Below, in pieces: positions 1-8,656 of a stretch of 55,190 bases of DNA. Each line of letters starts with the position of its first letter. The first letter of the stretch is position 1. The DNA is from Pseudorhodobacter wandonensis (GTDB lineage Bacteria > Pseudomonadota > Alphaproteobacteria > Rhodobacterales > Rhodobacteraceae). Both the position numbers and the translations under genes were made by a program. The DNA lies in assembly GCF_001202035.1 (NCBI RefSeq), contig NZ_LGHT01000020.1:1-55190 (forward strand). The letters are read 5' to 3'. The notes beneath the pieces are model-generated. The model was not told the origin of the DNA. It saw only the letters and a list, made by a program, of their open reading frames with translations, and searched no databases.

Positions 1-565
1 CTTCGAAGACGCGGAATGCATGCCAGTGGGCATCAAACAGCATCTCATGCGTTTGCAACAGATAGGCCCGCACCAAAAATGCCCGGCTGTGCGACAGCTT
101 GATATGCGCGACCTGCAGCTTGATACGCTCGCCGCCGACATAGGCCCAGTCCTCGCTCCAATCGAACTGGAAAGCCTCGCCCGGCGCGAACACCAGCGGC
201 ACGAAAGTCCCACGATCTGTCGTGTGATGCGCACGCTGCCGGTCACCCTTCCATTCCCGCACAAAGGCCGCAACACGTTCGTAGGAACCGTCATATCCAA
301 GCTTTACAAGATCGGCATGCATCAGCTTCGCCGTTCGGCGTTCCTTGCGTGATTTGCGCTGATCAGTCGTCAGCCACGCAGTAAGATGCTTAGCATAAGG
401 GTCCAGCTTGCTGGGGCGATCTGGCACCTGAAATGCAGGTTCAACAATCCCCTCCCGCAGATACTTCTTGATCGTGTTGCGAGATACGCCCGTCCGCCGC
501 GCGATCTCGCGAATAGGCATCTTATCCCGCAGTGCCCATTTCCGAATTACCCTCAAAAATCCCAT
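1..565 (-). CDS. istA: IstA transposase of IS21 family, N-terminal 188 residues (3' part outside window)
   Basis: This is the transposase that catalyses IS21 transposition with its ATPase helper IstB. Starting from the ATG at 565, the protein opens with MGFLRVIRKWALRDKM, followed by a helix-turn-helix (IREIARRTGVSRNTIKKYLR, about residues 18-37). It continues to the start of the DDE catalytic domain, where AFQFDWSEDW (about residues 135-144) carries the first catalytic Asp. The frame stays open to base 1, so the gene continues beyond the window. No stop or frameshift is visible in this part. It reads away from pcaB. The family call is firm; activity cannot be judged from a fragment. Confidence 0.93.
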   Translation of the reverse strand, partial: MGFLRVIRKWALRDKMPIREIARRTGVSRNTIKKYLREGIVEPAFQVPDRPSKLDPYAKHLTAWLTTDQRKSRKERRTAKLMHADLVKLGYDGSYERVAAFVREWKGDRQRAHHTTDRGTFVPLVFAPGEAFQFDWSEDWAYVGGERIKLQVAHIKLSHSRAFLVRAYLLQTHEMLFDAHWHAFRVFE

Positions 566-618
566 GTCTATCACTCCATGCGCCCCCAGCTGATTCAAGC
601 CGGGGCAAGGTTACACAT

Positions 619-673
619 GGGTCAATTCTCAATGACAATTTCTGCTGGTGCCGGGTCAGTTCTCAATGACAAT
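619..673. repeat. Two tandem IS21 terminal repeats, 34-bp period
   Basis: GGGTCAATTCTCAATGACAA at 619 recurs as GGGTCAGTTCTCAATGACAA at 653, with 20 of 21 positions identical. Multiple copies of a short terminal repeat that bind the transposase are a known property of IS21-type ends. The pair sits between istA and the truncated pcaB. Confidence 0.8.
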
Positions 674-675
674 CA

Positions 676-1675
676 ACAGTCTACGGATGCTCAACTTAGC
701 CATATGCTAGCTTTTGAAGCAGCTTGGACGCGCGCGCTGGCTGCGACCAACCGGTTAGATGCGCGTTCTGCCGAGCATACTGCCATGGCGATAAGTTTGC
801 ACCGAACCGATATTAGCGACTTGGCAAACGGCGCGGCACAGGACGGATTGCCCATTCCTGCTTTGATCCGGCAATTGAAGAGAGGCGCAAATAATCCAGC
901 AGAAATCCACACTGGGACGACCTCTCAAGATGTTTTGGATACAGCATTAGCCATTACATTGCGGGGTGTGACTGACCTCATCCAAACGCGGCTTGCAAAT
1001 CTGGACAGCGAGCTGCGGCGGCTTGAAGATACATATGGAGCAAACGTCCTGATGGGGCGCACTCGCATGCAGGCGGCCATGCCAATCACGGTCGCTGACC
1101 GAGTGCGAACATGGCGCTTGCCCATTTTGGATCACAAGAAAAGGTTTGACGTGCTTCGTCTTAGGACAGAACGGGTACAGATCGGCGGTGCTGCTGGAGA
1201 CAGAGCGGCGCTTGGAAAGGATGGCATGGCAATTGCAGCCCATGTGGCCCAGGAATTGGATCTTGGAAACCCTGCCTTCGCTTGGCATGCGATGCGCGAT
1301 GGACTTGTTGAATATTCAGGTACGCTCTCGCTAACCACCGGGACGCTCGGAAAGATGGGGCAGGACATCTGCTTAATGGCACAACAAGGTATTGACGAGA
1401 TCGTGCTTTCTGGTGGCGGCGGTTCATCCGCGATGCCCCATAAGCAAAACCCGGTGCTGGCCGAACTCTTGGTGACATTGGCGCGTTTCAACGCGGTACA
1501 GGTTTCAGGGATGCATCAATCGCTTGTGCACGAACAAGAACGGTCGGGCGCGGCCTGGGCATTGGAATGGATGCTCTTGCCGCAGATGTGCCTTGCCACC
1601 TGCCGAAGCTTGGCTGCCGCAATCAATTTATGTAAAGGGATCACTCGAATCGGCATGGAGGGCAATGAAGGATAA
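676..1675 (+). pseudogene. pcaB: 3-carboxy-cis,cis-muconate cycloisomerase, 5'-truncated by IS21
   Basis: PcaB cyclises 3-carboxy-cis,cis-muconate in the protocatechuate branch of the beta-ketoadipate pathway. The frame continues upstream into the IS end, so the apparent start at 386 is an artefact. Homology begins about base 690 (LSHMLAFEAAWTRALAA). The fumarase/aspartase-superfamily signature GGGGSSAMPHKQNPV lies at about 1418-1462, and HTGTTSQD, another superfamily active-site segment, is also present. Compared with family members, the first 20-35 residues and the promoter are missing. The C-terminus ends naturally near AINLCKGITRIG. No other pca gene is in the window. Any expression would depend on read-through from the IS. 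Confidence 0.85.
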
Positions 1676-1971
1676 ATTGGCGCCGCCGGAGTGATCGTAA
1701 AATCACTGTAGGCCAAGGTGAAAAACCTTGATGCCAGAGTTTTTTTGAAGGCATTGCGACAATTTTTGGTTCGAATATAAGGTTTTCTGCTGATTTGGGG
1801 CGCCAAGCGTTCTTGAGCCCGCGCGCGGACATTTTGATAACTATCTGTAACAATTAAAGAAACAAATTTTCATTAATCAAATTTTAATGTGTTTGCATCG
1901 CAAAAATCCGTGGTGATTTCAGAGAATTCTTGGCGAAGAAAGTTTGCACAAGTTACGCAGACGGCAGTCAC
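1676..1971. other. No gene recognised between pcaB remnant and IS6 remnant
   Basis: This A+T-richer stretch holds no supported coding region. A weak CAAGGT/ACCTTG inverted repeat at about 1717-1733 lies after pcaB, but it is not followed directly by a T-run, so a terminator is not claimed. Confidence 0.5.
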
Positions 1972-2230
1972 GGCTTTGTCAAAAACTGGCACTGCCGCCA
2001 AAAGATTTTACCGGTGCAGCGTGCAAAAAGGTTTCCATCGTGATGTTTCGCGCGGGTCGAGCGTGGCCAACTCCTGAACGCGGGAAAGCCCTTGGCGTCG
2101 ATTTGTTCTTTTCCGATCATTTGGGCATCTCTATCCCAGAGATTGTCGCCGTGGCGGATTGAAAAGATTTGCAACCGAGCATCGGCCTTGTGATCAGCTT
2201 GATAGATTGCTGATCTTGCTTGGAATATCT
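1972..2230 (-). pseudogene. IS6-family transposase remnant, C-terminal part
   Basis: Read on the minus strand, about 37 residues (SIKLITRPMLGCKSFQSATA and then TISGIE) match the C-terminal block of IS6-family DDE transposases (canonical EQDHRAIKRITRPMLGFKSF). A second frame continues with MIGKEQIDAKGFPAFRS, equivalent to the canonical MIRKGQ...AF tail. The gene is therefore frameshifted and lacks its N-terminal and central parts. The sequence GGCTTTGTC at 1972 resembles the IS6 terminal inverted repeat and probably marks the element end. This is a decayed copy, not functional. Confidence 0.7.
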
Positions 2231-2446
2231 TTCATGTACGCGACTTGGCGAACATTCATTCTGCGCCAGCCTTTGGCGAATATCGGAAACGCTTTGGTAC
2301 TGTTGAAATCTTTTGCGGGTTTCCGCTTTGGGCTCCAATTTGCGACGGATGGCTACGACAAGCAAGCAGCAGGATGTTTCGGTGACGGCAAATTTCAAAG
2401 GGGCGTGCTATCCGAAATCTGTACTTTTGTAGGCCTTTTCATTTAA

Positions 2447-2852
2447 GTGCGCAAAGCTGTGACTTACCGCGACCTTAAGGAATTTCTGGCCGCGCGCGAT
2501 GTGGCCATTGATCATACGATCCTCTCAACCACTGGGTTATAAATTGCGCGCCCGAGATCGCCGCCAATGCGCTGCGCCAACTTTGAAGGGCTTTAGCCGG
2601 TCACTGTGATCCTTACGTCCGAGGGCATTGGCCCATTGATTACCATCAGGCAAAAGCAATACCTCAACAATATCCTCGAACAAGATCACGGGTTCATTAG
2701 GCGCATCACCGAGCTGATGCTCGGCTTCAAAGCCAGCCCACTCGGCCACAACAGCCATTATCGACATCGAGACCGCACAAATGACCCGAAAATGTCAGTT
2801 CGACCCAAACGGCCTTCTCGCTTTCCAGCAATTTGCCGCGCTAGCAGCATAA
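2447..2852 (+). pseudogene. IS6-family transposase, decayed with internal deletion
   Basis: Three pieces of one IS6-type transposase follow each other in changing frames. The first is VTYRDLKEFLAARDVAIDHT (about 2460), the N-terminal dimer/HTH block, shifting frame into LNHWVINCAPEIAANALRQL (about 2523-2582). The second is IRQKQYLNNILEQDHGFIRR (about 2645), the block around the catalytic Glu. The third is MTRKCQFDPNGLLAFQQFAA, ending at TAA 2850-2852. The central DDE section is missing and at least two frameshifts are needed. It lies head-on to the other IS6 remnant upstream and just downstream of iolB. Confidence 0.75.
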
Positions 2853-2900
2853 TGCTGCGCAAACGTAGGCTCACCTCAGACCGAACACTTTCGCCAATGC

Positions 2901-3707
2901 TCACGCATCGCGTTTCATGATCCATTCGACCTCGGGGGCGGGAACGAAGCGCCATTTGCGCAAGGGGCCGGCCATGACGTTCAGGTAATACATCTCAAAC
3001 CCGTAGGGGGCGCCGCAGGGGTGGTGGCCGCGCGGGACCAGAACGACATCACCGTCTGAGACCGCCATGGTTTCATCAAGGCTGCCATCATCGGTATAGA
3101 CTCGCTGGACGCCAAAGCCCGAGGCAGGGTTCAGGCGATGGTAGTAGGTTTCTTCCAGATAGGTGATGCGGGGGAAGTCATCCTCATCATGGCGGTGGCT
3201 GGGGTAGGATGACCAGTGGCCTGCGGGGGTGAAAACCTCGGTCACCAGCAGGCTGTCGCAATAATCCTCGTTTTCCATCGCGATGTTGTTGATGTGGCGG
3301 GTGTTGGTGCCTTTGCCGCGTGTCGTCAGGGTGATGCCATCGGGGCCGATGCGGCGGGCCTTGTGGCCGCCTATGCCGGGGGCGGTGCAAACGGCGATTA
3401 CGCAATCGGTTTCGGCGACGGCCTGCCAATCGGTGCCATTGGGCAAATAGAGGCAATGCGGCGGGGTCTTTTCAAACACGCACATCCGGTCGCCCAACAC
3501 GCCCCAATCCTGCCCTGCCCCGCTGATCGCGGCTTTGCCTTCGATCATTACCAGAATAACCTCTCGGTCACCTGTAACTTCGGATGCTGTTTCGCCTTTG
3601 CGCAAACGGTGCAGCCCAAACCCGACATAGCGCCACCCCGCGCTTTGTGACGTGATATCGTGGACCTTGCCGTGGGTGCCAAAAGGCTTGCGCAAAAGAT
3701 CGGTCAT
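2901..3707 (-). CDS. iolB: 5-deoxy-glucuronate isomerase
   Basis: IolB converts 5-deoxy-D-glucuronate to 2-deoxy-5-keto-D-gluconate, the step between IolD and IolC in inositol breakdown. The 268-residue length is normal for this cupin family. The two cupin halves are visible, with the metal-site segment SSYPSHRHDEDDFPR (about residues 168-182) and a second His-rich segment, VPRGHHPCGAPYGF. It is the last gene of the operon: its ATG at 3707 overlaps the stop of the small membrane protein gene. About 50 bases downstream the IS6 debris begins. No frameshift is seen. Confidence 0.95.
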   Translation of the reverse strand: MTDLLRKPFGTHGKVHDITSQSAGWRYVGFGLHRLRKGETASEVTGDREVILVMIEGKAAISGAGQDWGVLGDRMCVFEKTPPHCLYLPNGTDWQAVAETDCVIAVCTAPGIGGHKARRIGPDGITLTTRGKGTNTRHINNIAMENEDYCDSLLVTEVFTPAGHWSSYPSHRHDEDDFPRITYLEETYYHRLNPASGFGVQRVYTDDGSLDETMAVSDGDVVLVPRGHHPCGAPYGFEMYYLNVMAGPLRKWRFVPAPEVEWIMKRDA

Positions 3708-3910
3708 TTGGGTATGTCCTTATAGTTTTCTGGGTCGAAGACGATGAAAAACTGATAGCCGCACCACGCGGCCACAGCGCCAAAGATGGCGGCCCAACCG
3801 GGGCTGCCGGATACCAGTTCAAAGACGGCCCAGGCCGCAGAAACCCCCACAGTCACCAATCGTGGCAGCACGGGGCGGAAAAACGGGTGGTACACATTCA
3901 AGAATTTCAT
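3704..3910 (-). CDS. Small two-helix membrane protein in the inositol operon, function unknown
   Basis: This 68-residue protein has two hydrophobic segments, about residues 14-35 (VLPRLVTVGVSAAWAVFELV) and 39-60 (WAAIFGAVAAWCGYQFFIVF), with charged ends. I do not recognise a named family. It starts 3 bases after iolE ends and its stop overlaps the iolB start, so it is translationally coupled within the operon and unlikely to be spurious. Its position suggests a role linked to inositol use, perhaps membrane-associated, but no function is assigned. Confidence 0.75.
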   Translation of the reverse strand: MKFLNVYHPFFRPVLPRLVTVGVSAAWAVFELVSGSPGWAAIFGAVAAWCGYQFFIVFDPENYKDIPK

Positions 3911-3913
3911 CCC

Positions 3914-4819
3914 TTACCTTTCAATAGTCAGGCCCGAGCGGGCGCAGATATCGACGATGTGATTATAGCCCATTTTCGAATACTCATAGGGTGGTGCTAT
4001 GGCGGGGTCTTGCTCGGCTTCGACCACGATCCAGCCGTTGTAATCGATCGCCTTTAGCTGATCGGTGATCGCCTGAAAGTCGATACAACCTTGCGGATCG
4101 CCGGGCACGGAGTAAACGCCTGCGCGCACGCCATCCAGAAAGCTGCGGTTGCCATCGCGCACCCATTTCAATTTGTCGGGGCGCACGTCTTTGAAATGTA
4201 CATGATGCACGCGGTGGCCCCATTTATCCAGCACGGCCAGCGGGTCGGCCCCGGCAAAGACCAGATGCCCCGTGTCAAAAAGCAGTGTCACTTCGGGGCC
4301 AGAGCCTTCCATCAGCCAGTCGATATCCTCGGCATCCTCGATCATGCCGCCCATGTGATGGTGGTAGGACAGCGTCACACCCTGATCTGCCGACCATTTG
4401 GCCAGCTCCGTCAACTTGGCGGCATAGGCCATAACGTCATCGCGGCCCAGCTTGGGGCGCGATGAAACCGGCGTGGTCAGCGCCCCCTGCACGGTGTTGG
4501 AGCATTCGGCATAAACAATGCAGGGTGCGTTCAGGGCGGCGAACTGTTCAACCTGCTGGCGGATCGCGGCCTGTTCCTCGGCGACCGAGGCAACCATCAG
4601 ATTGCCAGAACACCACCCGCCACACAGCACCACACCGTAACGGTCCAGATAGGCGCGCAAACCTTCTGTGTCGGCAGGCATCCGTCGGCCGCGTTCGACC
4701 CCTGCATAGCCGATACGGCCCGCGTCTTCCATCGCGCCTGTCGTCGTGAAGTTTGCGGTTAGATCGGGCAGATCATCATTCTGCCATGCGATGAGTGAGA
4801 TACCGATTTTGACCGACAT
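3914..4819 (-). CDS. iolE: Myo-inosose-2 dehydratase
   Basis: IolE dehydrates 2-keto-myo-inositol to 3D-(3,5/4)-trihydroxycyclohexane-1,2-dione. The protein is a 301-residue xylose-isomerase-like TIM barrel. The start is set at MSVKIGISLIAWQNDDLPDL, because the ATG at 4819 shares one base with the iolD stop (TGATG) and homology begins there; a longer open frame upstream lies inside iolD. Metal-binding segments typical of the family are present: YHHHMGGMIEDAEDIDWL (about 145-162), LLFDTGHLVFAG, VHHVHFKDVR, and VVEAEQDPA near the C-terminus. MocC of rhizopine catabolism is a relative, but IolE is the better call in this operon. Confidence 0.95.
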   Translation of the reverse strand: MSVKIGISLIAWQNDDLPDLTANFTTTGAMEDAGRIGYAGVERGRRMPADTEGLRAYLDRYGVVLCGGWCSGNLMVASVAEEQAAIRQQVEQFAALNAPCIVYAECSNTVQGALTTPVSSRPKLGRDDVMAYAAKLTELAKWSADQGVTLSYHHHMGGMIEDAEDIDWLMEGSGPEVTLLFDTGHLVFAGADPLAVLDKWGHRVHHVHFKDVRPDKLKWVRDGNRSFLDGVRAGVYSVPGDPQGCIDFQAITDQLKAIDYNGWIVVEAEQDPAIAPPYEYSKMGYNHIVDICARSGLTIER

Positions 4820-6648
4820 CAGTCTGCCCTTTGCTTTGATTTGTTGGAAACATACACTACGCGCGCGGCATTGACCTGCGGGCGGGTAGAGATTTCTGGC
4901 ACGCCAACCTCCCACCAAGTGCCGCCGTGGGGCGTACTGGGATAGGGGTCTGTGTCAATCACAATGACATAGGGGCCTCTAATGCTGGCGCGATTTGCCA
5001 GCGCTGACTCTAGCGCCGCGATGGACGTGACCTTTACGCTTGTAGCGCCCATGGCCTCGGCATGTTTGGCAAAATCAATCGCGGAAGCGGTGGCATGAAT
5101 CGTGTGGTCCAGCAGATTGTTGAATTCGGCCCCGCCGGTGCCCATTTGTAAGCGGTTAATGCAGCCATAGCCGCGATTGTCCGTCACCACCACGGTAAAG
5201 CTGATGCCCATCATGGCTGCAGTCGCCATTTCGGAATTGGCCATCATATAGGTGCCATCGCCGGTAAAGCATATCACATCGCGGTCGGGTTGCGCCATTT
5301 TGATGCCCATCGCGCCCGCAATTTCATACCCCATGCAGGAAAACCCGTATTCCATGTGATAGGACATGGGGCGCGAGGATTTCCACAGCTTGTGCAACTC
5401 GCCCGGCATGGTGCCTGCGGCACACATCACCACCGTATCGGCATTTGCCGCGCGTTGCACCGCGCCCACGACCTGCATGTCAGTGGGCAGCGCGTTGCCG
5501 GTTGGCGCATCGGTAAGCGGGTCGACGGCGGCGAACCAATCGGCTTTCAAGCCTTCAATCCCGGCCGTCGATTTATGTGCGCCCAAGGTCTGAGACAGCT
5601 CGGCCAAACCAACCCGCGCATCGGCGACCAGCGGCAGTGCTCCGTGCTTGGTAGCGTCATAGGCGGCGATATTCAGGCAAGCGATTTTGCGGGCCGGGTT
5701 TGCGAACAGACCCCATGACCCCGTGGTGAAATCTTGAAAGCGGGTGCCGATGCCCAGCACCAGATCGGCCTCGGTGCAGACGGTGTTTGCCGGGTTGCCG
5801 CCTGTTACGCCAATGGGACCAAGGTTGAGCGGGTGATCCCATGGCAGCGCCGATTTGCCGGCCTGTGTTTCGGTTACGGGGATGTTGTGCGCCTCGGCAA
5901 AGGCGCGCAGTGCCTCAGTGGCGCCCGAGTAATGCACGCCGCCGCCCGCAACGATCACCGGCCGCTTGGCCGCTTTGATGGCCTCGGTCACGGCAGAAAG
6001 TTCGTCCAGGTCAGGGCGAATGCGGCGTGTGGCCCATATCCTGGGCGCGAAAAAGCTTTCGGGGTAATCGTAGGCCTCGGCCTGTACATCCTGACAGAAG
6101 GCCAGCGTGACGGGGCCGCACTCGGCCGGATCGGTCATGGTGCGAAAGGCGCGGGGCAAGGCGGTCAGTAATTGTTCGGGCCGCGTGATCCGGTCGAAAT
6201 AGCGGCTGACGGGTTTAAAGCAATCATTGGCGCTGATGGTGCCGTCGGCAAAATCCTCAATCTGTTGCAACACCGGGTCGGGGCCGCGGTTGGCGAACAC
6301 ATCGCCCGGCACGAGCAGGACGGGCAAGCGGTTCACATGGGCCAGCGCTGCCGCTGTCACCATATTCGTCGCCCCCGGCCCGATCGAGGATGTGACCATC
6401 ATCGCCCTTTTGCGCCCCGATTGCTTGGCATAGGCAATGGCGGCATGGGCCATGGTTTGTTCATTATGGCCGCGCCATGTCGGCAAGCTGTCACGCGCAC
6501 CATGCAGCGCCTCGCCGATCCCCGCCACATTGCCATGCCCGAAAATTGCCCAGCATCCGACGATAAATGGCTCGCCCGTCTCGGCCAGTTGTGCGGCCAC
6601 ATATTTGACCATCGCCTGCGCGGCGGTCAGTCGGAGTGTTTTGGTCAT
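4819..6648 (-). CDS. iolD: 3D-(3,5/4)-trihydroxycyclohexane-1,2-dione acylhydrolase (ThDP-dependent)
   Basis: IolD opens the cyclohexane-dione ring by hydrolysis to 5-deoxy-glucuronate. The protein has 609 residues with the three ThDP-enzyme domains. The N-terminal Pyr domain carries GHNEQTMAHAAIAYAK with the activating Glu. The C-terminal PP domain has the ThDP/Mg motif GDGTYMMANSEMATAAMM. The start at 6648 (MTKTLRLTAAQAMVKYVAAQ) is coupled to the iolC stop by a one-base TGATG overlap, and the longer upstream frame overlaps iolC and is rejected. It lies centrally in the catabolic operon. Confidence 0.95.
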   Translation of the reverse strand: MTKTLRLTAAQAMVKYVAAQLAETGEPFIVGCWAIFGHGNVAGIGEALHGARDSLPTWRGHNEQTMAHAAIAYAKQSGRKRAMMVTSSIGPGATNMVTAAALAHVNRLPVLLVPGDVFANRGPDPVLQQIEDFADGTISANDCFKPVSRYFDRITRPEQLLTALPRAFRTMTDPAECGPVTLAFCQDVQAEAYDYPESFFAPRIWATRRIRPDLDELSAVTEAIKAAKRPVIVAGGGVHYSGATEALRAFAEAHNIPVTETQAGKSALPWDHPLNLGPIGVTGGNPANTVCTEADLVLGIGTRFQDFTTGSWGLFANPARKIACLNIAAYDATKHGALPLVADARVGLAELSQTLGAHKSTAGIEGLKADWFAAVDPLTDAPTGNALPTDMQVVGAVQRAANADTVVMCAAGTMPGELHKLWKSSRPMSYHMEYGFSCMGYEIAGAMGIKMAQPDRDVICFTGDGTYMMANSEMATAAMMGISFTVVVTDNRGYGCINRLQMGTGGAEFNNLLDHTIHATASAIDFAKHAEAMGATSVKVTSIAALESALANRASIRGPYVIVIDTDPYPSTPHGGTWWEVGVPEISTRPQVNAARVVYVSNKSKQRAD

Positions 6649-8561
6649 CAGTTCATCCCCCCGTTTGCAGCGGCGGCGCGGGCCGCGTCCCAGATCTGGC
6701 TCAGACGGGTATAGCGTTCGGACATTTGGGCCACGGCATCTGCATCTGACATTTGCCCTTTCATCCACGCCCGTGCCGCATCGCCAAAAATCGTACGGCC
6801 AACGGCAAAGCCTTTGACCAATGGCTGTTCGGCCGCAAGTGCAAAACTGGCCGACAGCTCGGCCTCGGGCGCGTCCAGCCCCAGCACGACGATGCCGCGG
6901 GTGCGCGGGTCGTTGCGGGTAATCGCCTCCACAGCATTGGCCCATGCGGCGCGGGTCTTGAACGGTTCCAGCTTCCACCAATCGGGATAGATGCCAAGAT
7001 CGTAGAATTGCTGTATCAGCGTTGGCGTGGTCATGTCATCGACCAGCCCAACCTTGGACGGGATCACCTCTAGCAAAAACTCCAGCCCGTTGCGGCGGCT
7101 CGCGGTCCAAAGGCGTTTGACGACGTCCTCTTGCCGCACGCGGATGGCAGCATCATCGTCAGGGTGGCAAAACACCAGCAGCTTGACCACATTTTCGGTC
7201 GCCCATTCGCGCAGCTTGCCGTAATCGGGGCCCAGCTCAGGCTCTAGTCTGATCGGGCGGGACCCCGGCCATTCTGTCGGCCGCCCGATCCACAGGCCCG
7301 TGCCAGAGGCGCGGTGCAACGCCGACCGCCCGATACGATTGTCGCACAAGATACCATAGCCAGGCTTGCCACCCTGCACCTGCAATGCCGCATCAAGGCA
7401 CAATTGCTTGAACGCACCGCCTTTTTGGGGGGTATATCCCTCCATCTCCTCAAGCTGCAAGCGGTGGTCAAATGCGAAGGTTTTGACCGATGACCAATCG
7501 TGCGGGCGGTTCGTGGCCCAATGCACCTGCTCCAACTCGGCATCATTACGAAGGTCGGGCTGTTTTATGCCGCGCTCAAAGAAGAACTGAAGCTCCTCCC
7601 AGCTGGGATAGGCCGGGGTGCAGCCGTGGCGGCTGACCGCAAATGCCCCGCAGGCATTGGCGTATTTAAGCGCCGTGGGCCAATCCTCGCCGTCCAGCCA
7701 GCCCTTTAGCAGGCCGGACATAAAGCCATCCCCTGCCCCAAGCACATTGAACACCTCGATCGGGAAACCGGGACCGGCCGCGCCTTCGTCCAGCGTATCG
7801 GGAATGGCACCGGTAAAGGCCACCGCGCCCGCCGCCCCGCGTTTGCACACCAACGTGGCGTTGGACACGGCCCGCACGGCCCGCAACGCGGCAATCGTAT
7901 CAGTGCTGCCACCTGCGATGTGAAACTCTTCTTCGGTGCCGACGATCAGGTCGAACAGGTGCAGGCTCGCTTGCAGCTTTGCCGTGACCGCTGCACTTTC
8001 CACAAAGCGACTTTCGCCATCACCATGCCCCGCCACGCCCCACAGGTTCGGGCGGTAGTCGATATCTAGCGCGGTCTGCATGCCTTCCGCGCGCGCGATG
8101 GTCAGCGCCTTGATCGTCGCCGCCTCGACTGATGGGTGGCTAAGATGAGTGCCCGTGGCCACAACGGCGCGGGCCTGCTTGATGAACCCTTCATCAATAT
8201 CATCCACGGTTAGCCCCATATCGGCGCAGTTCTCGCGATAGAAAATCAGAGGAAACTGATCTTGGTCGCGGATGCCCAACAGCACCAGCGCGGTCAGTCG
8301 TGCCGGGTCAACCTTTACCCCGTCGGTGTTCACACCTTCGGCACGCAACTGTTCGACAATGAACCGCCCCATATGCTCATCACCGACACCGGTAATAACC
8401 GCCGACTTCATCCCCAATCGCGCTGTCCCGCAGGCAATGTTCGTGGGCGAGCCGCCGATATATTTGTCAAACGACCGCATATCCTCAAGCCGCCCGCCAA
8501 TCTGCGCGCCGTACAAATCAACCGAACTGCGGCCAATCGTGATCAGGTCTAGGGTTTTCAT
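6648..8561 (-). CDS. iolC: 5-dehydro-2-deoxygluconokinase fused to DUF2090 domain
   Basis: The first half (about residues 1-325) is a PfkB/ribokinase-fold sugar kinase. It has GSPTNIACG near residue 39 and the catalytic anion-hole motif LGAGDGFMSG near residue 275, and it phosphorylates 2-deoxy-5-keto-gluconate. The second half (about 330-637) is a DUF2090 TIM-barrel domain, which is thought to provide the following aldolase step (IolJ function), cleaving the product to malonate semialdehyde and DHAP; no separate iolJ is seen here. The start at 8561 (MKTLDLITIGRSSVDLYG) fits the kinase family; an upstream extension is rejected. Such fusions are common in proteobacterial inositol operons. Confidence 0.93.
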   Translation of the reverse strand: MKTLDLITIGRSSVDLYGAQIGGRLEDMRSFDKYIGGSPTNIACGTARLGMKSAVITGVGDEHMGRFIVEQLRAEGVNTDGVKVDPARLTALVLLGIRDQDQFPLIFYRENCADMGLTVDDIDEGFIKQARAVVATGTHLSHPSVEAATIKALTIARAEGMQTALDIDYRPNLWGVAGHGDGESRFVESAAVTAKLQASLHLFDLIVGTEEEFHIAGGSTDTIAALRAVRAVSNATLVCKRGAAGAVAFTGAIPDTLDEGAAGPGFPIEVFNVLGAGDGFMSGLLKGWLDGEDWPTALKYANACGAFAVSRHGCTPAYPSWEELQFFFERGIKQPDLRNDAELEQVHWATNRPHDWSSVKTFAFDHRLQLEEMEGYTPQKGGAFKQLCLDAALQVQGGKPGYGILCDNRIGRSALHRASGTGLWIGRPTEWPGSRPIRLEPELGPDYGKLREWATENVVKLLVFCHPDDDAAIRVRQEDVVKRLWTASRRNGLEFLLEVIPSKVGLVDDMTTPTLIQQFYDLGIYPDWWKLEPFKTRAAWANAVEAITRNDPRTRGIVVLGLDAPEAELSASFALAAEQPLVKGFAVGRTIFGDAARAWMKGQMSDADAVAQMSERYTRLSQIWDAARAAAANGGMN

Positions 8562-8656
8562 AGCACATCCCGTATCAAAGTAAGAGGTTGCCTGCGCGAA
8601 CGCTCCCAAGCATGCCCCGCCAACCAAACGGCGGCAGGGCGATATTGCATTTGGTT

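Larger units (their letters stand above)
1..675 (-). mobile_element. IS21-family insertion sequence, partial (right end of window copy; rest off the left edge)
   Basis: The element is recognised from the istA-type transposase reading leftwards from 565 and from the two near-identical terminal repeats at 619-639 and 653-673, a layout typical of IS21-family ends. The outer boundary is placed near 675 because pcaB homology starts immediately beyond it and IS21 elements usually end in CA. The other end and istB lie outside the window, so completeness and target duplication cannot be judged. The insertion removed the 5' end of the neighbouring pcaB gene. Confidence 0.85.

Noticed and set aside
386-690. 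Open frame extending PcaB upstream to 386
   Set aside because: It runs through the IS21 end and antisense to istA; PcaB homology begins only near 690.
1715-1760. Intrinsic terminator after pcaB
   Set aside because: The CAAGGT/ACCTTG stem is short and the T-run is separated from it by about ten bases.
4820-4918. Longer start for IolE
   Set aside because: The extension lies wholly inside iolD and has no homology; the coupled ATG at 4819 fits the family.
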